A stretch of 57,158 nt of DNA, from positions 1 to 57,158 of the forward strand of contig CANJHI010000012.1 in assembly GCA_947474005.1 (NCBI GenBank), read 5' to 3'. Both the position numbers and the translations under genes were made by a program. Shown in pieces: positions 25,783-34,419 of the stretch (position 1 is the first letter of the stretch; each line of letters begins with the position of its first letter). The stretch is from Alphaproteobacteria bacterium (GTDB lineage Bacteria; Pseudomonadota; Alphaproteobacteria; Reyranellales; Reyranellaceae). The notes under the pieces were generated by a model. The model searched no databases, was not told the DNA's origin, and saw nothing but the letters and a program-made list of their open reading frames with translations.

Positions 25783-26592
25783 ATGAGTATGCGCGGCTTC
25801 TGGCCTGCGGTTCCCGCACTCCTTCTGCTGTTCTTCTTCTTCCTGTTCCCCGTCGTCCGCATGCTGGGGTTCAGCCTCGAGGGCGGCAGCTTCGACTGGT
25901 ACGCCAAGGCGCTGGGCGAGGGGCTCTATCTCCGCGTCTTCTGGAACACCTTCGAGATCGCCCTGCTGGTCACCTTCTTCTGCCTGCTGCTGGGCTATCC
26001 GCTGGGTTTCCTGATGGCGACCACGACGCCGCTGTGGGCCACGGTCGGCTTCATCTTCGTGCTGCTGCCGCTGTGGACCTCGGTGCTGGTACGCACCTAC
26101 GCCTGGATGGTGCTGCTGGGGCGGAACGGCGTTTTCAACCGGCTGCTGATCGATGCCGGTATCGTCGAGGATCCGCTGCCGCTCCTGCACAATTTCACCG
26201 GCGTGATGATCGGCATGGTGCACGTGCTGCTGCCCTACATGGTGCTGCCGGTCTATGGCGCCGTGCGTCGGCTCGATCCCGCCATCGTCGCGGCGGCCGA
26301 GGGGCTGGGGGCGTCGAGCTGGCGGATCTTCTGGCGCATCTACCTGCCGCTGACGCTGAACGGCATCTTTGCCGGCGCCGTCATCGTCTTCGTGCTGTCG
26401 CTCGGCTTCTACATCACCCCGGCGCTGCTGGGCGGCGGCCGCGTCATCATGATCGCGGTGCTGATCGAGCAGCAGGTGCGCGAGACATTGAACTGGCCGT
26501 TTGCTGCGGCGCTGTCGGCCGTGCTGCTGGCCTTCACCTTTGCGGTCTATGCGCTGGCCCAGCGCTTTACGCGCCCCCAGGAAACGGCATGA
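25783..26592 (+). CDS. ABC permease, PotB-like
   Basis: 269 residues, about six membrane helices beginning at residue 8 with a phenylalanine/leucine-rich core. The EAA loop reads AAAEGLGASSWRIFWRIYLPL. It starts 12 bases after the ATPase gene and works with the following permease. A second in-frame ATG lies two codons downstream. Confidence 0.92.
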   Translation: MSMRGFWPAVPALLLLFFFFLFPVVRMLGFSLEGGSFDWYAKALGEGLYLRVFWNTFEIALLVTFFCLLLGYPLGFLMATTTPLWATVGFIFVLLPLWTSVLVRTYAWMVLLGRNGVFNRLLIDAGIVEDPLPLLHNFTGVMIGMVHVLLPYMVLPVYGAVRRLDPAIVAAAEGLGASSWRIFWRIYLPLTLNGIFAGAVIVFVLSLGFYITPALLGGGRVIMIAVLIEQQVRETLNWPFAAALSAVLLAFTFAVYALAQRFTRPQETA

Positions 26593-26602
26593 GGCCCGCG
26601 AC

Positions 26603-27382
26603 ATGAGCCGGCGCCTCCTCGTCGTGGCCTGCGGGCTGATCTATTTCTTCCTGATGCTGCCGCTTCTGGTGGTGTTCCCGATCTCGCTCAGCTCCGCGCC
26701 CTACATGCAGTTTCCGCCGCCGGGCTTTTCCTGGCAGTGGTACGAGCGCTATCTCGACGATCCGCAGTGGATCGAGGCCACCTGGCGCTCCTTATATATA
26801 GGTGTGTCGACGGCGATCCTGGCGCTGGCGCTGGGGGTGCCGTTGGCTTTCAGCCTGGTGCGGGCAAAATTCCGGGGCCGCGCCGTCATCGAGCGCCTGG
26901 CGCTGGCGCCGATCATCGTGCCCACCATCATCCTCTCGGTTGCGGTCTACGGCATCTTCGCCAAGCTGAAACTGATCGGTGCCTGGTATGGCCTCGTCGT
27001 CGCCCACACCGTGCTGGCGCTGCCCTTCGTGGTGCTGGTCATGATGGCGGGCCTGCGCGATTTCGACCGCGGGCTGGAGCAGGCGGCCGAAGGTCTGGGT
27101 GCCAGCCGCTGGCAGACGCTGCGGCGGATCACGCTGCCGCTGCTCCGGCCAAGCCTGGTCTCAGCCGGCCTGCTCGCCTTCATCTCGTCGTTCGACGAAG
27201 TGGTGGTGGCGCTGTTCCTGGCTGGCGCCAACATGACCCTGCCCAAGAAGATGTTCGACAACATCCTGATGGAAATCGATCCGACGATCGCCGCCGTGTC
27301 GGTGATCCAGATCCTGCTGGTGTCGCTGGTGCTGGTGCTGATCGGCCGCTTCGGACGCGGCCTCAGCGGCAGTGCGCGTTAG
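26603..27382 (+). CDS. ABC permease, PotC-like
   Basis: 259 residues, six helices, with the EAA loop QAAEGLGASRWQTLRRITLPL and the PotC-typical SFDEVVVALFLAG. ATG 26603 follows the previous stop by 10 bases; longer in-frame extensions upstream read in the wrong frame of the previous gene and are rejected. A small AT-rich patch (TTATATATAGG) occurs inside the coding sequence near 26792 without disrupting it. Confidence 0.92.
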   Translation: MSRRLLVVACGLIYFFLMLPLLVVFPISLSSAPYMQFPPPGFSWQWYERYLDDPQWIEATWRSLYIGVSTAILALALGVPLAFSLVRAKFRGRAVIERLALAPIIVPTIILSVAVYGIFAKLKLIGAWYGLVVAHTVLALPFVVLVMMAGLRDFDRGLEQAAEGLGASRWQTLRRITLPLLRPSLVSAGLLAFISSFDEVVVALFLAGANMTLPKKMFDNILMEIDPTIAAVSVIQILLVSLVLVLIGRFGRGLSGSAR

Positions 27383-27392
27383 GGAGTGCGTG

Positions 27393-28727
27393 ATGGCCGA
27401 CAGCATCTTTCACAAGGACTTCAAGGCGATGCCGTGGTGGTGGGAATGGTGGCATCCCACGAACGAGCTGAGCCAGGACCCGCCGCTCAAGACCGACGTG
27501 CTGGTGGTGGGGGCGGGCTACGGCGGCCTGTCGACCGGGCTCGAGCTGGCGCGCTCCGGAATCGACGTGACGGTGCTGGAGCGCGGCGATTTCGGCGTCG
27601 GCGCGTCGACGCGCAACGGCGGCGGCGTGAGCGGCGGCACGACCATGGGCAAGGGCTTTTCCGGCAAGGGCGTCGGCGGCGATGCCGAGGCGTGGAAGGC
27701 GGTGATGGCGCGCATGCTGAGCGATGCCGCCGATTCGCTGGCCCAGGTCGAGACGGTGATCCAGCGTGAGGGCATCGACTGCCACTGGCGCATGAACGGC
27801 CGCTTCAGCGGCGCCTACACGCCGCGCCATTATGCCGAGCAGCAAGCCAAGGTCGCGACCTATAACGAGAAGGCCGCCCTCGGCACCTATATGGTGCCGC
27901 GTGAGCAGCAACGCGAGGAGATCGCGTCCGACTATTACTACGGTGGCATGGTGGTGGAACGCACCGGCCAGCTCCACCCCGCGCTCTACTACGGCGGCCT
28001 CCTGAAGGCAGCGCATCGCGCCGGCGCGAAACTCTGCGCCAACTGCGACGCCGAGAGGATCGAACGCAAGAGTGGCGGCTTCCGCGTGCTCACCAGCAAG
28101 GGCCCGATCGAGGCGCGCGAGCTGGTGATCGCCACCAACGGCTACACTACCGAACTCACGCCCACGCTGCGGCGCAAGCTGGTGCCGGTGGCCAGCCACA
28201 TCATCGCCACCGAGGAACTGCCCGAGGATCTGGTGCAAAGCCTGATCCCCAAGAACCGAGTCGTCAGCGATACCAAGCGCGTGCTCTGCTACTACCGCCA
28301 GTCGCCGGACAACAAGCGCGTGATCTTCGGCGGCCGCGCCCGTTTCACACAGGTCTCGCCCGAGGTCAGCGCGCCGGTGCTGCACGGCTACATGCTCGAG
28401 CGCTGGCCGCAGCTAAAAGGCACCAAGGTGACGCACGCCTGGACCGGCAACGTGGCCTTCGCTTTCGACTTCCTGCCGCACATGGGCCAGGAGCAGGGCA
28501 TGCACTATCTGATGGCGTGCAACGGCTCGGGCGTGGCGATGATGTCGTACCTCGGCTACCAGACGGCGAAGAAGATCGCCGGCGGCTCGAACGCGCCGGT
28601 CAATGCCTTCGACGGCCAGCCGTTCCCGACGGTGCCGTTCTACAACGGCAATCCCGAATGGGTTCTGCCCCTGGTCGGCGCCTGGTACCGCACGCGCGAC
28701 TGGTGGGACCGGACGACGGCTGGCTGA
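27393..28727 (+). CDS. FAD-dependent amine oxidase (DAO family, PuuB-like), paralogue
   Basis: 444 residues. It has a tryptophan-rich N-terminus (MPWWWEWW) and the FAD motif GAGYGG at 40-45. Many blocks are shared with the oxidase at 15893: GVGASTRNGG, SDYYYGGMV, ATNGYTTELTP and FGGRARFT. It ends the second importer operon, 10 bases after the permease, so uptake and oxidation of the same amine are probably coupled. GGGAG precedes the ATG. It has no signal peptide and is probably cytoplasmic. Confidence 0.9.
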   Translation: MADSIFHKDFKAMPWWWEWWHPTNELSQDPPLKTDVLVVGAGYGGLSTGLELARSGIDVTVLERGDFGVGASTRNGGGVSGGTTMGKGFSGKGVGGDAEAWKAVMARMLSDAADSLAQVETVIQREGIDCHWRMNGRFSGAYTPRHYAEQQAKVATYNEKAALGTYMVPREQQREEIASDYYYGGMVVERTGQLHPALYYGGLLKAAHRAGAKLCANCDAERIERKSGGFRVLTSKGPIEARELVIATNGYTTELTPTLRRKLVPVASHIIATEELPEDLVQSLIPKNRVVSDTKRVLCYYRQSPDNKRVIFGGRARFTQVSPEVSAPVLHGYMLERWPQLKGTKVTHAWTGNVAFAFDFLPHMGQEQGMHYLMACNGSGVAMMSYLGYQTAKKIAGGSNAPVNAFDGQPFPTVPFYNGNPEWVLPLVGAWYRTRDWWDRTTAG

Positions 28728-28789
28728 CGCTACCGTCGGCGCAATCCATGAGGTAGGCTCGCCTCGTGATCCTGTTCCGGAATGTTGCA

Positions 28790-30091
28790 ATGAAATTTCG
28801 CCTCGCCGCCGCCGTCGTTGCCTCCACCTTGATGGCGGGCCTCGCGCCGGCCGAGGCCCAGGTCCCGCCGATCCCGCCGGGCTGGCAGACGGAACGGGTG
28901 GTGATGCTCGCCCGGCACAGCGTGCAGGCTCCCTCCCAATCACCCGAGGAACTCGCCAAGTTCGCCGCCTCGCCCTGGCCCAGCTGGCCGGTCGCGCCGG
29001 GTGACCTGACGCCGCGTGGCGCCGACCTCGGCCACCAGATGGGCCAGTTCTACCGGATCCTCTACGGTGGCCGCGGCCTGATCGAGGAAGCCATCTGCCC
29101 GCAGCCGGGCACCGTCGTGTTGTGGGTCGATTTCGACAAGCGCACCGAGTGGGCGGCGCTCTCGACCCTGGGCGGCCTCTACATGCGCTGCCTCACGCCG
29201 ATCCTGAAGCACCAGGCCGATCTTTCTAAGCCCGATCCGCTGTTCCACCCCCAGCCCTCGACGTCCTGTCCGATGGATGCGGCGAGCAATCGCGCCGCCA
29301 TTCTGGCGCGCATCGGCGGCGACTTCAGCTCGGTGCAGCGCGAATACGCGCCGCAGCTCTCGCTGCTGCAATCGACGCTGTGCCCGGCGGGCTCGGGTGC
29401 TGCCTGCGGTCTTGCGGCCGAAGCGTCGGCGATCGTGCCGGATCCAGCCGGCGGCGTCGCCATGAAGGGACCGATCGCCATCGGCTCGATGGCAGCGGAG
29501 AACTTCCTGATGGAAAGCGCCCAAGGCATGCCGGCCAACGAGGTCGCCTGGGGCCGCCTCGGCAGCGACAAGCTTCGCGATGTGCTGAAGGTCCGCCGCC
29601 TCCATCTCGACCTGATGGAGAAGACCAAGCCGATCGCCCAGCAGAGAGGCTCGAACATGCTGGCGCAGATCGTCGCGGCGCTGCAGGACGGCCACAAGTT
29701 CCCCGGTGGGCCCAACATCGCCGAGCCGGTGCGCTTCGGCATGCTGCTGGGCCATGACACCAACATCGTAAACGTCGCGGGGCTGCTCAACCTCGGCTGG
29801 GAGATCAAGGGCTACCAGGACAATGAAGCCCCGCCGGGCAGCGCGCTCGCCTTCGAGCTGCTGCGCGAGGGCCGGAGCGGCCAGCGTTATGTGCGCCTGG
29901 CCTTCTATGCCCAGACGCCGGAGCAGCTGCGCAACATGACGCCGCTCACGATCGACAATCCGCCCGGCATGGTGGCCGTCGAGCTGCCGGCCTGCAGCGC
30001 CTATGCCCACGACAAGGCCTGCCCGCTGGAGCGTTTCGTCGAGATCGCCAACGCCGCCATCGACCCGGCCTGCGTGTCGATCAAGCCGTAG
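28790..30091 (+). CDS. Histidine acid phosphatase-like protein (AppA/phytase branch)
   Basis: 433 residues with a Sec signal (MKFRLAAAVVASTLMAGLAPAEA). The catalytic RHGxRxP motif is changed to RHSVQAP (Arg42, His43, then Ser44 and Gln46). The proton-donor HD motif is intact in GHDTN (His322, Asp323), and a D-x-x-x-R-T block is near 116. The protein is periplasmic, and many cysteines fit disulfide formation. The Arg-to-Gln change at the phosphate-binding arginine may lower or alter activity. I chose ATG 28790 because it gives a clean signal peptide; GTG 28766 is in frame. It is not clearly in an operon with the neighbours. Confidence 0.85.
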   Translation: MKFRLAAAVVASTLMAGLAPAEAQVPPIPPGWQTERVVMLARHSVQAPSQSPEELAKFAASPWPSWPVAPGDLTPRGADLGHQMGQFYRILYGGRGLIEEAICPQPGTVVLWVDFDKRTEWAALSTLGGLYMRCLTPILKHQADLSKPDPLFHPQPSTSCPMDAASNRAAILARIGGDFSSVQREYAPQLSLLQSTLCPAGSGAACGLAAEASAIVPDPAGGVAMKGPIAIGSMAAENFLMESAQGMPANEVAWGRLGSDKLRDVLKVRRLHLDLMEKTKPIAQQRGSNMLAQIVAALQDGHKFPGGPNIAEPVRFGMLLGHDTNIVNVAGLLNLGWEIKGYQDNEAPPGSALAFELLREGRSGQRYVRLAFYAQTPEQLRNMTPLTIDNPPGMVAVELPACSAYAHDKACPLERFVEIANAAIDPACVSIKP

Positions 30092-30114
30092 AAATTCACG
30101 CCGGTGGGCAGAAC

Positions 30115-30152
30115 TTGACTGCGGTCGGCCTTGTCCTAAATTGGTAAGACCA
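30115..30152 (+). promoter_or_regulatory. Putative promoter with GntR/FCD-type operator TTGGTaagACCA
   Basis: TTGACT at 30115-30120 and TAAATT at 30137-30142 are a 16-base-spaced promoter candidate. TTGGTAAGACCA at 30141-30152 contains TGGT-N3-ACCA, the core known for PdhR/LldR-type FCD regulators, and overlaps the -10 region. It lies 18 bases before the GntR start codon, which suggests autoregulation of the whole downstream operon. Confidence 0.6.
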
Positions 30153-30170
30153 CGGACTGACCAAGGGAAA

Positions 30171-30920
30171 ATGCTCGACATCGTTCGGCAAGACAACGAG
30201 GAAACGACCAGCGGCGCCGCCCGCGTCTTTACCTTCTTTCGCGACCGCCTGCTGGCGGGCGACCTGAAGGCGGGGGACCGCCTGCTGCCGGAGCGCGAAC
30301 TGGCGCTGGCGCTGGGCGTCAGCCGGCCGGTGTTGCGCGAGGCACTGCGGTCGCTGGCCATGCTCGGGTTGCTCGACATCCAGCACGGCCGCGGCGCCTT
30401 CGTTCGTGCCGCCGATGCCTCCGTGCTGGGCCAGGCGCTCACCCTCTGCCTCGCGCCCGAACCCAACATTCTTGACGACGTGCTACAGGCCCGGATCGCC
30501 ATCGAGTGCCAGGCCATCCGTCTCGCCTGCGAGCGCGCCAGTGAACGCGACCTGCAGGCGATCGCCGGCATCCTCGACACGCTGGTGGAGTCCCTCGACG
30601 ACCCGGAGCGCGGCGGCGGCGCCGACTACGCCTTCCATCTCGCCCTCGTGCGGGCGAGCGGCAGCGTTGCCCTGATGAAGATCTACGAGGCGATCTCGCC
30701 GCTGCTGATGCGCAGCCATGTCGAGCGCCGCCGCGATACGTTCCGCGAGCCCGCCATCACCTCGCGGCTGGTCGACGCGCACCGCGAGGTCTTCCTGTCG
30801 CTGGCGCGGCGCGATCCCGATCAGGCCGAGCGGGCCCTGCGCGAGCATTTCCTGATCGGCGACGAGCTGCGCCGCAAGAATCTGATCTCCAACTATCAAC
30901 CTCGAGAGATAACGTCATGA
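30171..30920 (+). CDS. GntR-family regulator, FCD subfamily
   Basis: 249 residues. The winged helix (residues 15-80) contains LLPERELALALGVSRPVLREALRSL, followed by an all-helical FCD ligand domain with the metal-binding type DxxFHLALVRAS and histidines further on. It probably represses its own operon and responds to a small organic acid or sugar acid. AAGGGA precedes ATG 30171. The last 4 bases overlap rpiB, so regulator and enzyme are co-translated. Confidence 0.92.
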   Translation: MLDIVRQDNEETTSGAARVFTFFRDRLLAGDLKAGDRLLPERELALALGVSRPVLREALRSLAMLGLLDIQHGRGAFVRAADASVLGQALTLCLAPEPNILDDVLQARIAIECQAIRLACERASERDLQAIAGILDTLVESLDDPERGGGADYAFHLALVRASGSVALMKIYEAISPLLMRSHVERRRDTFREPAITSRLVDAHREVFLSLARRDPDQAERALREHFLIGDELRRKNLISNYQPREITS

Positions 30921-31363
30921 AACTCGTCATCGGCTCGGACCACGCCGGCTTTCCGATGAAGGCCGACCTCGTCGCCTTCGTGAAGGGCCTCGGCCATGAG
31001 GTCGAGGATGTCGGCTCCTTCGATCCCGCGCCGGTCGACTTTCCCGACATCGCACGCAAGGTCGCGGCCGCCATCACCTCGGGCAAGGCCGAGCGCGGCC
31101 TGATGGTGTGCGGCACCGGGGTCGGCGCCTCGATCGGCGCCAACAAGATGAAGGGCATCCGCGCCGCGGTGTGCCATGACGTGCATTCGGCCCACCAATG
31201 CGTCGAGCACGACGACGTCAACGTGATGTGCATCGGCGCCCAGATCGTCGGCCCCTGGCTGGCCAAGGACCTGATCGCCGCCTACCTCGCTGCGGAATTC
31301 TCGACGGCCGAGGAATTCCGCCGCCGCGTGGCAAAACTCGCCGACATGGATGCGGGGCGCTAG
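30917..31363 (+). CDS. rpiB: RpiB/LacAB-family sugar-phosphate isomerase
   Basis: 148 residues, complete. It starts with MKLVIGSDHAGFPMK, and the family motif VCGTGVGASIGANK is near residue 67. The family isomerises ribose 5-phosphate/ribulose 5-phosphate or related aldoses such as allose 6-phosphate. The location directly after a GntR regulator and before an importer suggests a catabolic pentose or sugar-acid role rather than housekeeping. The ATG overlaps the regulator stop codon (ATGA). Confidence 0.92.
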   Translation: MKLVIGSDHAGFPMKADLVAFVKGLGHEVEDVGSFDPAPVDFPDIARKVAAAITSGKAERGLMVCGTGVGASIGANKMKGIRAAVCHDVHSAHQCVEHDDVNVMCIGAQIVGPWLAKDLIAAYLAAEFSTAEEFRRRVAKLADMDAGR

Positions 31364-31403
31364 AGTTCGGTCAAGAAATCAAAACGGAAAGATGGAGGAA
31401 ACG

Positions 31404-32195
31404 ATGAGGAAGCTGCTGACGACCGTCGCCCTTGCGGCGGTGGCGACGATGGGCCTGAGCCAGATGGCCAGCGCCGACGCTCTCGACGATATCAAGAAGT
31501 CGGGCAAGATCCGGATTGCCGTCGATCTCGGCGTGCCGCCCTACGGCATGACCGACGACAAGATGCAGCCCTCGGGCTCCGACATCGACACCGCCAAGGC
31601 GCTGGCCAAGGATTGGGGCCTGGAGTTCGTGCATGTGCCGACGACGGGCGCCTCGCGCATCCCGTCGCTGCAGACCGACAAGGCCGACCTCGTGATCTCG
31701 ACGCTCTCGATCACGCCCGAGCGCGCCAAAGCCATCGACTTCTCGCTGCCCTACGCCTCGCTGTCGACGGTGATCGCGGCGCTGAAGTCGGTCGACGTCA
31801 AGAAGCTGGCCGATCTCGACGGCAAGACCGTCGGCACCGTGCGCGGCACGACGCACGACACGCAGCTCACCAAGGAAGCGCCCAAGGGCATGAAGCTGGT
31901 GCGCTACGAGGACGATGCCACCGAGGCCCAGGCCTACCTCAGCGGCCAGGTCGACATCATCTCGACCGCCGAGCTGCTGGTGGCGCCGATCGGCAAGAAG
32001 AACCCGGCCCGTCCGCTCGAGGTCAAGTTCGTGCTCGACACCTTCAAGCTCGCCGTCGGCGTCAAGAAGGACGAGGCGCGCCTGCTCGCCGAAGTGAACA
32101 AGTGGATCGCCGCCAAGCTCAAGGACGGCACGCTGAACGCCATCTACAAGAAGCATCACGGCAACGATCTGCCCGATGTCATCCTCAAGCAGTAG
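31404..32195 (+). CDS. Polar amino acid-type ABC substrate-binding protein (family 3)
   Basis: 263 residues with a Sec signal ending near MASA. The mature domain begins LDDIKKSGKIRIAVDLGVPPYG, with ITPERAKAIDFSLPY and LDGKTVGTVRGTT following, all classic for HisJ/GlnH-type receptors. GGAGGAAAC precedes ATG 31404. The matching permeases and ATPase are at 33092-35149, and an amidohydrolase gene is inserted between. The ligand is unknown. Confidence 0.92.
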   Translation: MRKLLTTVALAAVATMGLSQMASADALDDIKKSGKIRIAVDLGVPPYGMTDDKMQPSGSDIDTAKALAKDWGLEFVHVPTTGASRIPSLQTDKADLVISTLSITPERAKAIDFSLPYASLSTVIAALKSVDVKKLADLDGKTVGTVRGTTHDTQLTKEAPKGMKLVRYEDDATEAQAYLSGQVDIISTAELLVAPIGKKNPARPLEVKFVLDTFKLAVGVKKDEARLLAEVNKWIAAKLKDGTLNAIYKKHHGNDLPDVILKQ

Positions 32196-32227
32196 GGATG
32201 GCCGCGACCAGCCAAGGCGGGGCGTCG

Positions 32228-33088
32228 ATGGAGATCGTCGACGCCCATCATCACTTCTGGGATCCGGCGCGCAACTATCATCCCTGGCTGCGCGACGAGC
32301 CGCCGATCCCGTTCCGTTATGGCGACTACAACGCCATCCGCCGGCGTTACCTGCACGAGCAGTACCTAGCCGATGCCCACGGCTACAACGTTGCGGGCTC
32401 GGTCTATATCGAAACCGAATGGGATCCGCGCGATCCCATCGGCGAAATGACCTACGTGGCCGAACTCCGGCAGAAGGGCCTGCCGTCGGTCGCCGTCGGC
32501 CAGGCGTGGCTCGACCGCGCCGATGCCGGGAAGGTGCTGGAACGTCTGACCGGCTTCGACTTCGTGCGCAGCGTGCGCCACAAGCCTCGGCCGGGCGACA
32601 TGCAGACGGCGACGCGCTGGCGCAAGGGTTTTGCGCTTTTGGCCAAGCGGCTCGGCCGCTTCGACCTGCAGACGCCGTGGGATCATCTCGGCGATGCCGC
32701 CAAGCTGGCGCACGATTTTCCCGGCATCATGATCTTTCTCAATCACACCGGCCTGCCGGCCGACCGCAGCCCGGAGGGGCTGGCGGGATGGCGCAGAGCG
32801 ATGGCCGCCGTGGCGGCGGAGCCCAACGTCGTGGTGAAGATCTCGGGCCTCGGCATTCCCGGCGTCGGCTGGACAGCGGCCGACAACCGCTGGATCGTGC
32901 TGGCAGCGATAGAACTGTTCGGGGTCGAGCGCTGCATGTTCGCCAGCAATTTCCCGGTCGATAGCCTCTGCGGCAGCTTCGACGCCATCTATCGCGGGTT
33001 CGCGGCGATCGTGGCCGACTTCTCCGAGACGGAGCGTCGTGCGCTGTTCGCGGGCAATGCGCGTCGCCTCTACGCCATCGGCGGCTGA
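32228..33088 (+). CDS. Amidohydrolase-2 family (lactonase-like) hydrolase
   Basis: 286 residues from MEIVDAHHHFWD, which holds the HxH metal site at residues 7-9. The C-terminal ASNFPVDSLCGS carries the conserved aspartate. It is of the COG3618 type, related to L-fucono- and rhamnono-lactonases. GGCGGGG precedes ATG 32228; an ATG at 32198 is in frame but lies directly on the previous stop. The position inside an ABC importer operon with rpiB suggests hydrolysis of an imported lactone or cyclic compound. Confidence 0.85.
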   Translation: MEIVDAHHHFWDPARNYHPWLRDEPPIPFRYGDYNAIRRRYLHEQYLADAHGYNVAGSVYIETEWDPRDPIGEMTYVAELRQKGLPSVAVGQAWLDRADAGKVLERLTGFDFVRSVRHKPRPGDMQTATRWRKGFALLAKRLGRFDLQTPWDHLGDAAKLAHDFPGIMIFLNHTGLPADRSPEGLAGWRRAMAAVAAEPNVVVKISGLGIPGVGWTAADNRWIVLAAIELFGVERCMFASNFPVDSLCGSFDAIYRGFAAIVADFSETERRALFAGNARRLYAIGG

Positions 33089-33091
33089 ACC

Positions 33092-33775
33092 ATGTCGTAT
33101 AAATTCGATTTTGCTTTCATGGCCGATCGGTGGCCCGATTTCGTCGCCGGCGCCTGGCTCACCATCCAGCTCACCGTGCTGGCGATCGCGCTGGGCTTCG
33201 CGCTCGGCACGGTTTGCGCGCTGGCGCGGGTCTATGGCGGGCCGGTGCTGCGCCGCCTGGTCGGCGCCTATGTCGAGGCGATCCGCAACACGCCGCTCCT
33301 GATCCAGATCTTCATCGTCTATTTCGGTCTTTCCAGCCTCGGGCTGAAGCTCAGCGCCGACGTCTCCGCGGTGATCGCGCTCACCGTCAACATGGGCGCC
33401 TATTCGACCGAGATAATGCGGGCCGGCATCCAGTCGATCCAGCGCACCCAGCTCGAGGCCGCCGATTGCCTGGGCCTCACCCGGCTGCAAACCATCCTGC
33501 ATGTCGTCCTGCTGCCGGCGATGGAGCGCGTCTATCCGGCACTCTCCAGCCAGTTCGTCTTGCTGATGCTGGCGTCGTCTATCACCTCGCAGATTTCGGT
33601 CGAGGAGCTGACGGCAACTGCCAGCCTTGTGCAGTCCGACACCTACCGCAGCTTCGAGGTCTACCTCATCGTGGCGGTGGCCTACCTGGCGCTGTCGGCA
33701 CTCTACCGCTTCTCCTTCTGGCTGATCGGGCGGGGGCTGTTCGCGCGCAAGCGCCGGCTGGGGACCTCGCTGTGA
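33092..33775 (+). CDS. Polar amino acid-type ABC permease (HisM/HisQ family)
   Basis: 227 residues, about five helices. EAIRNTPLLIQIFIVYFGL and MRAGIQSIQRTQLEAADCLGL are the standard family signature. It starts 3 bases after the amidohydrolase gene and its stop overlaps the next permease (GTGA). Confidence 0.93.
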   Translation: MSYKFDFAFMADRWPDFVAGAWLTIQLTVLAIALGFALGTVCALARVYGGPVLRRLVGAYVEAIRNTPLLIQIFIVYFGLSSLGLKLSADVSAVIALTVNMGAYSTEIMRAGIQSIQRTQLEAADCLGLTRLQTILHVVLLPAMERVYPALSSQFVLLMLASSITSQISVEELTATASLVQSDTYRSFEVYLIVAVAYLALSALYRFSFWLIGRGLFARKRRLGTSL

Positions 33776-34419
33776 ACCAGCTCGGCACCAACCATCTGCT
33801 CTATCTGCTGATCGCTGCGCAATGGACCGTCGTGCTGTCGCTGATCGCCTTTGCCGGCGGCTCGGTGCTGGGCCTCGCCATCGCGCTGATGCGGGTGTCG
33901 AAGCTCGGTGTCCTGCGCAGCCTCGCCAGCGGCTACATCCAGCTCATCCAGGGCACGCCGCTCCTGATCCTGCTGTTCCTGTCGTATTTCGGCCTCGGCA
34001 TCATCGGGCTCAAGCTGGTGCCGCTGGTGGCGGCGGGCATCTCGCTCACGCTCTATGCCGGCGCCTTCCTGGGCGAGATCTGGCGCGGCTGCATCGAGGC
34101 GGTGCCGAAGACGCAGTGGGAGGCCTCGGACTGCCTCGGCCTCAACCGTGCCCAGCAATATGCCTATGTGGTGCTGCCGCAGGCCGTGCGCATCGCCATC
34201 CCGCCCACCGTGGGCTTCATGGTGCAGATCGTGAAGAACACGTCGCTCGCTTCGGTGATCGGCTTCGTCGAACTCGCGCGCGCCGGACAGATCGTCAACA
34301 ACTCGACCTTCGAGCCGTTCGTGATCTTCTCCTGTGTTGCCGCCATCTATTTCGCGCTGTGCTACCCGCTGTCGGTGGCCAGCCGCTACCTCGAGAGGAA
34401 GGCCAATGCCGGAAGGTGA
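33772..34419 (+). CDS. Polar amino acid-type ABC permease (HisM/HisQ family)
   Basis: 215 residues starting at a GTG that overlaps the upstream TGA. The motif LIQGTPLLILLFLSYFGLG and the EAA-type RGCIEAVPKTQWEASDCLGL are clear. It forms a heterodimeric channel with the preceding permease. Its last 14 bases overlap the ATPase gene. Confidence 0.92.
   Translation: MNQLGTNHLLYLLIAAQWTVVLSLIAFAGGSVLGLAIALMRVSKLGVLRSLASGYIQLIQGTPLLILLFLSYFGLGIIGLKLVPLVAAGISLTLYAGAFLGEIWRGCIEAVPKTQWEASDCLGLNRAQQYAYVVLPQAVRIAIPPTVGFMVQIVKNTSLASVIGFVELARAGQIVNNSTFEPFVIFSCVAAIYFALCYPLSVASRYLERKANAGR

Noticed and set aside
26790-26806. AT-rich patch TTATATATAGG that looks like a promoter element
   Set aside because: It lies inside the permease coding frame, which continues normally through it; no gene starts downstream.
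28940-30580. 546-codon minus-strand frame over the phosphatase and GntR genes
   Set aside because: Antisense shadow; it crosses two well-supported genes and a promoter.
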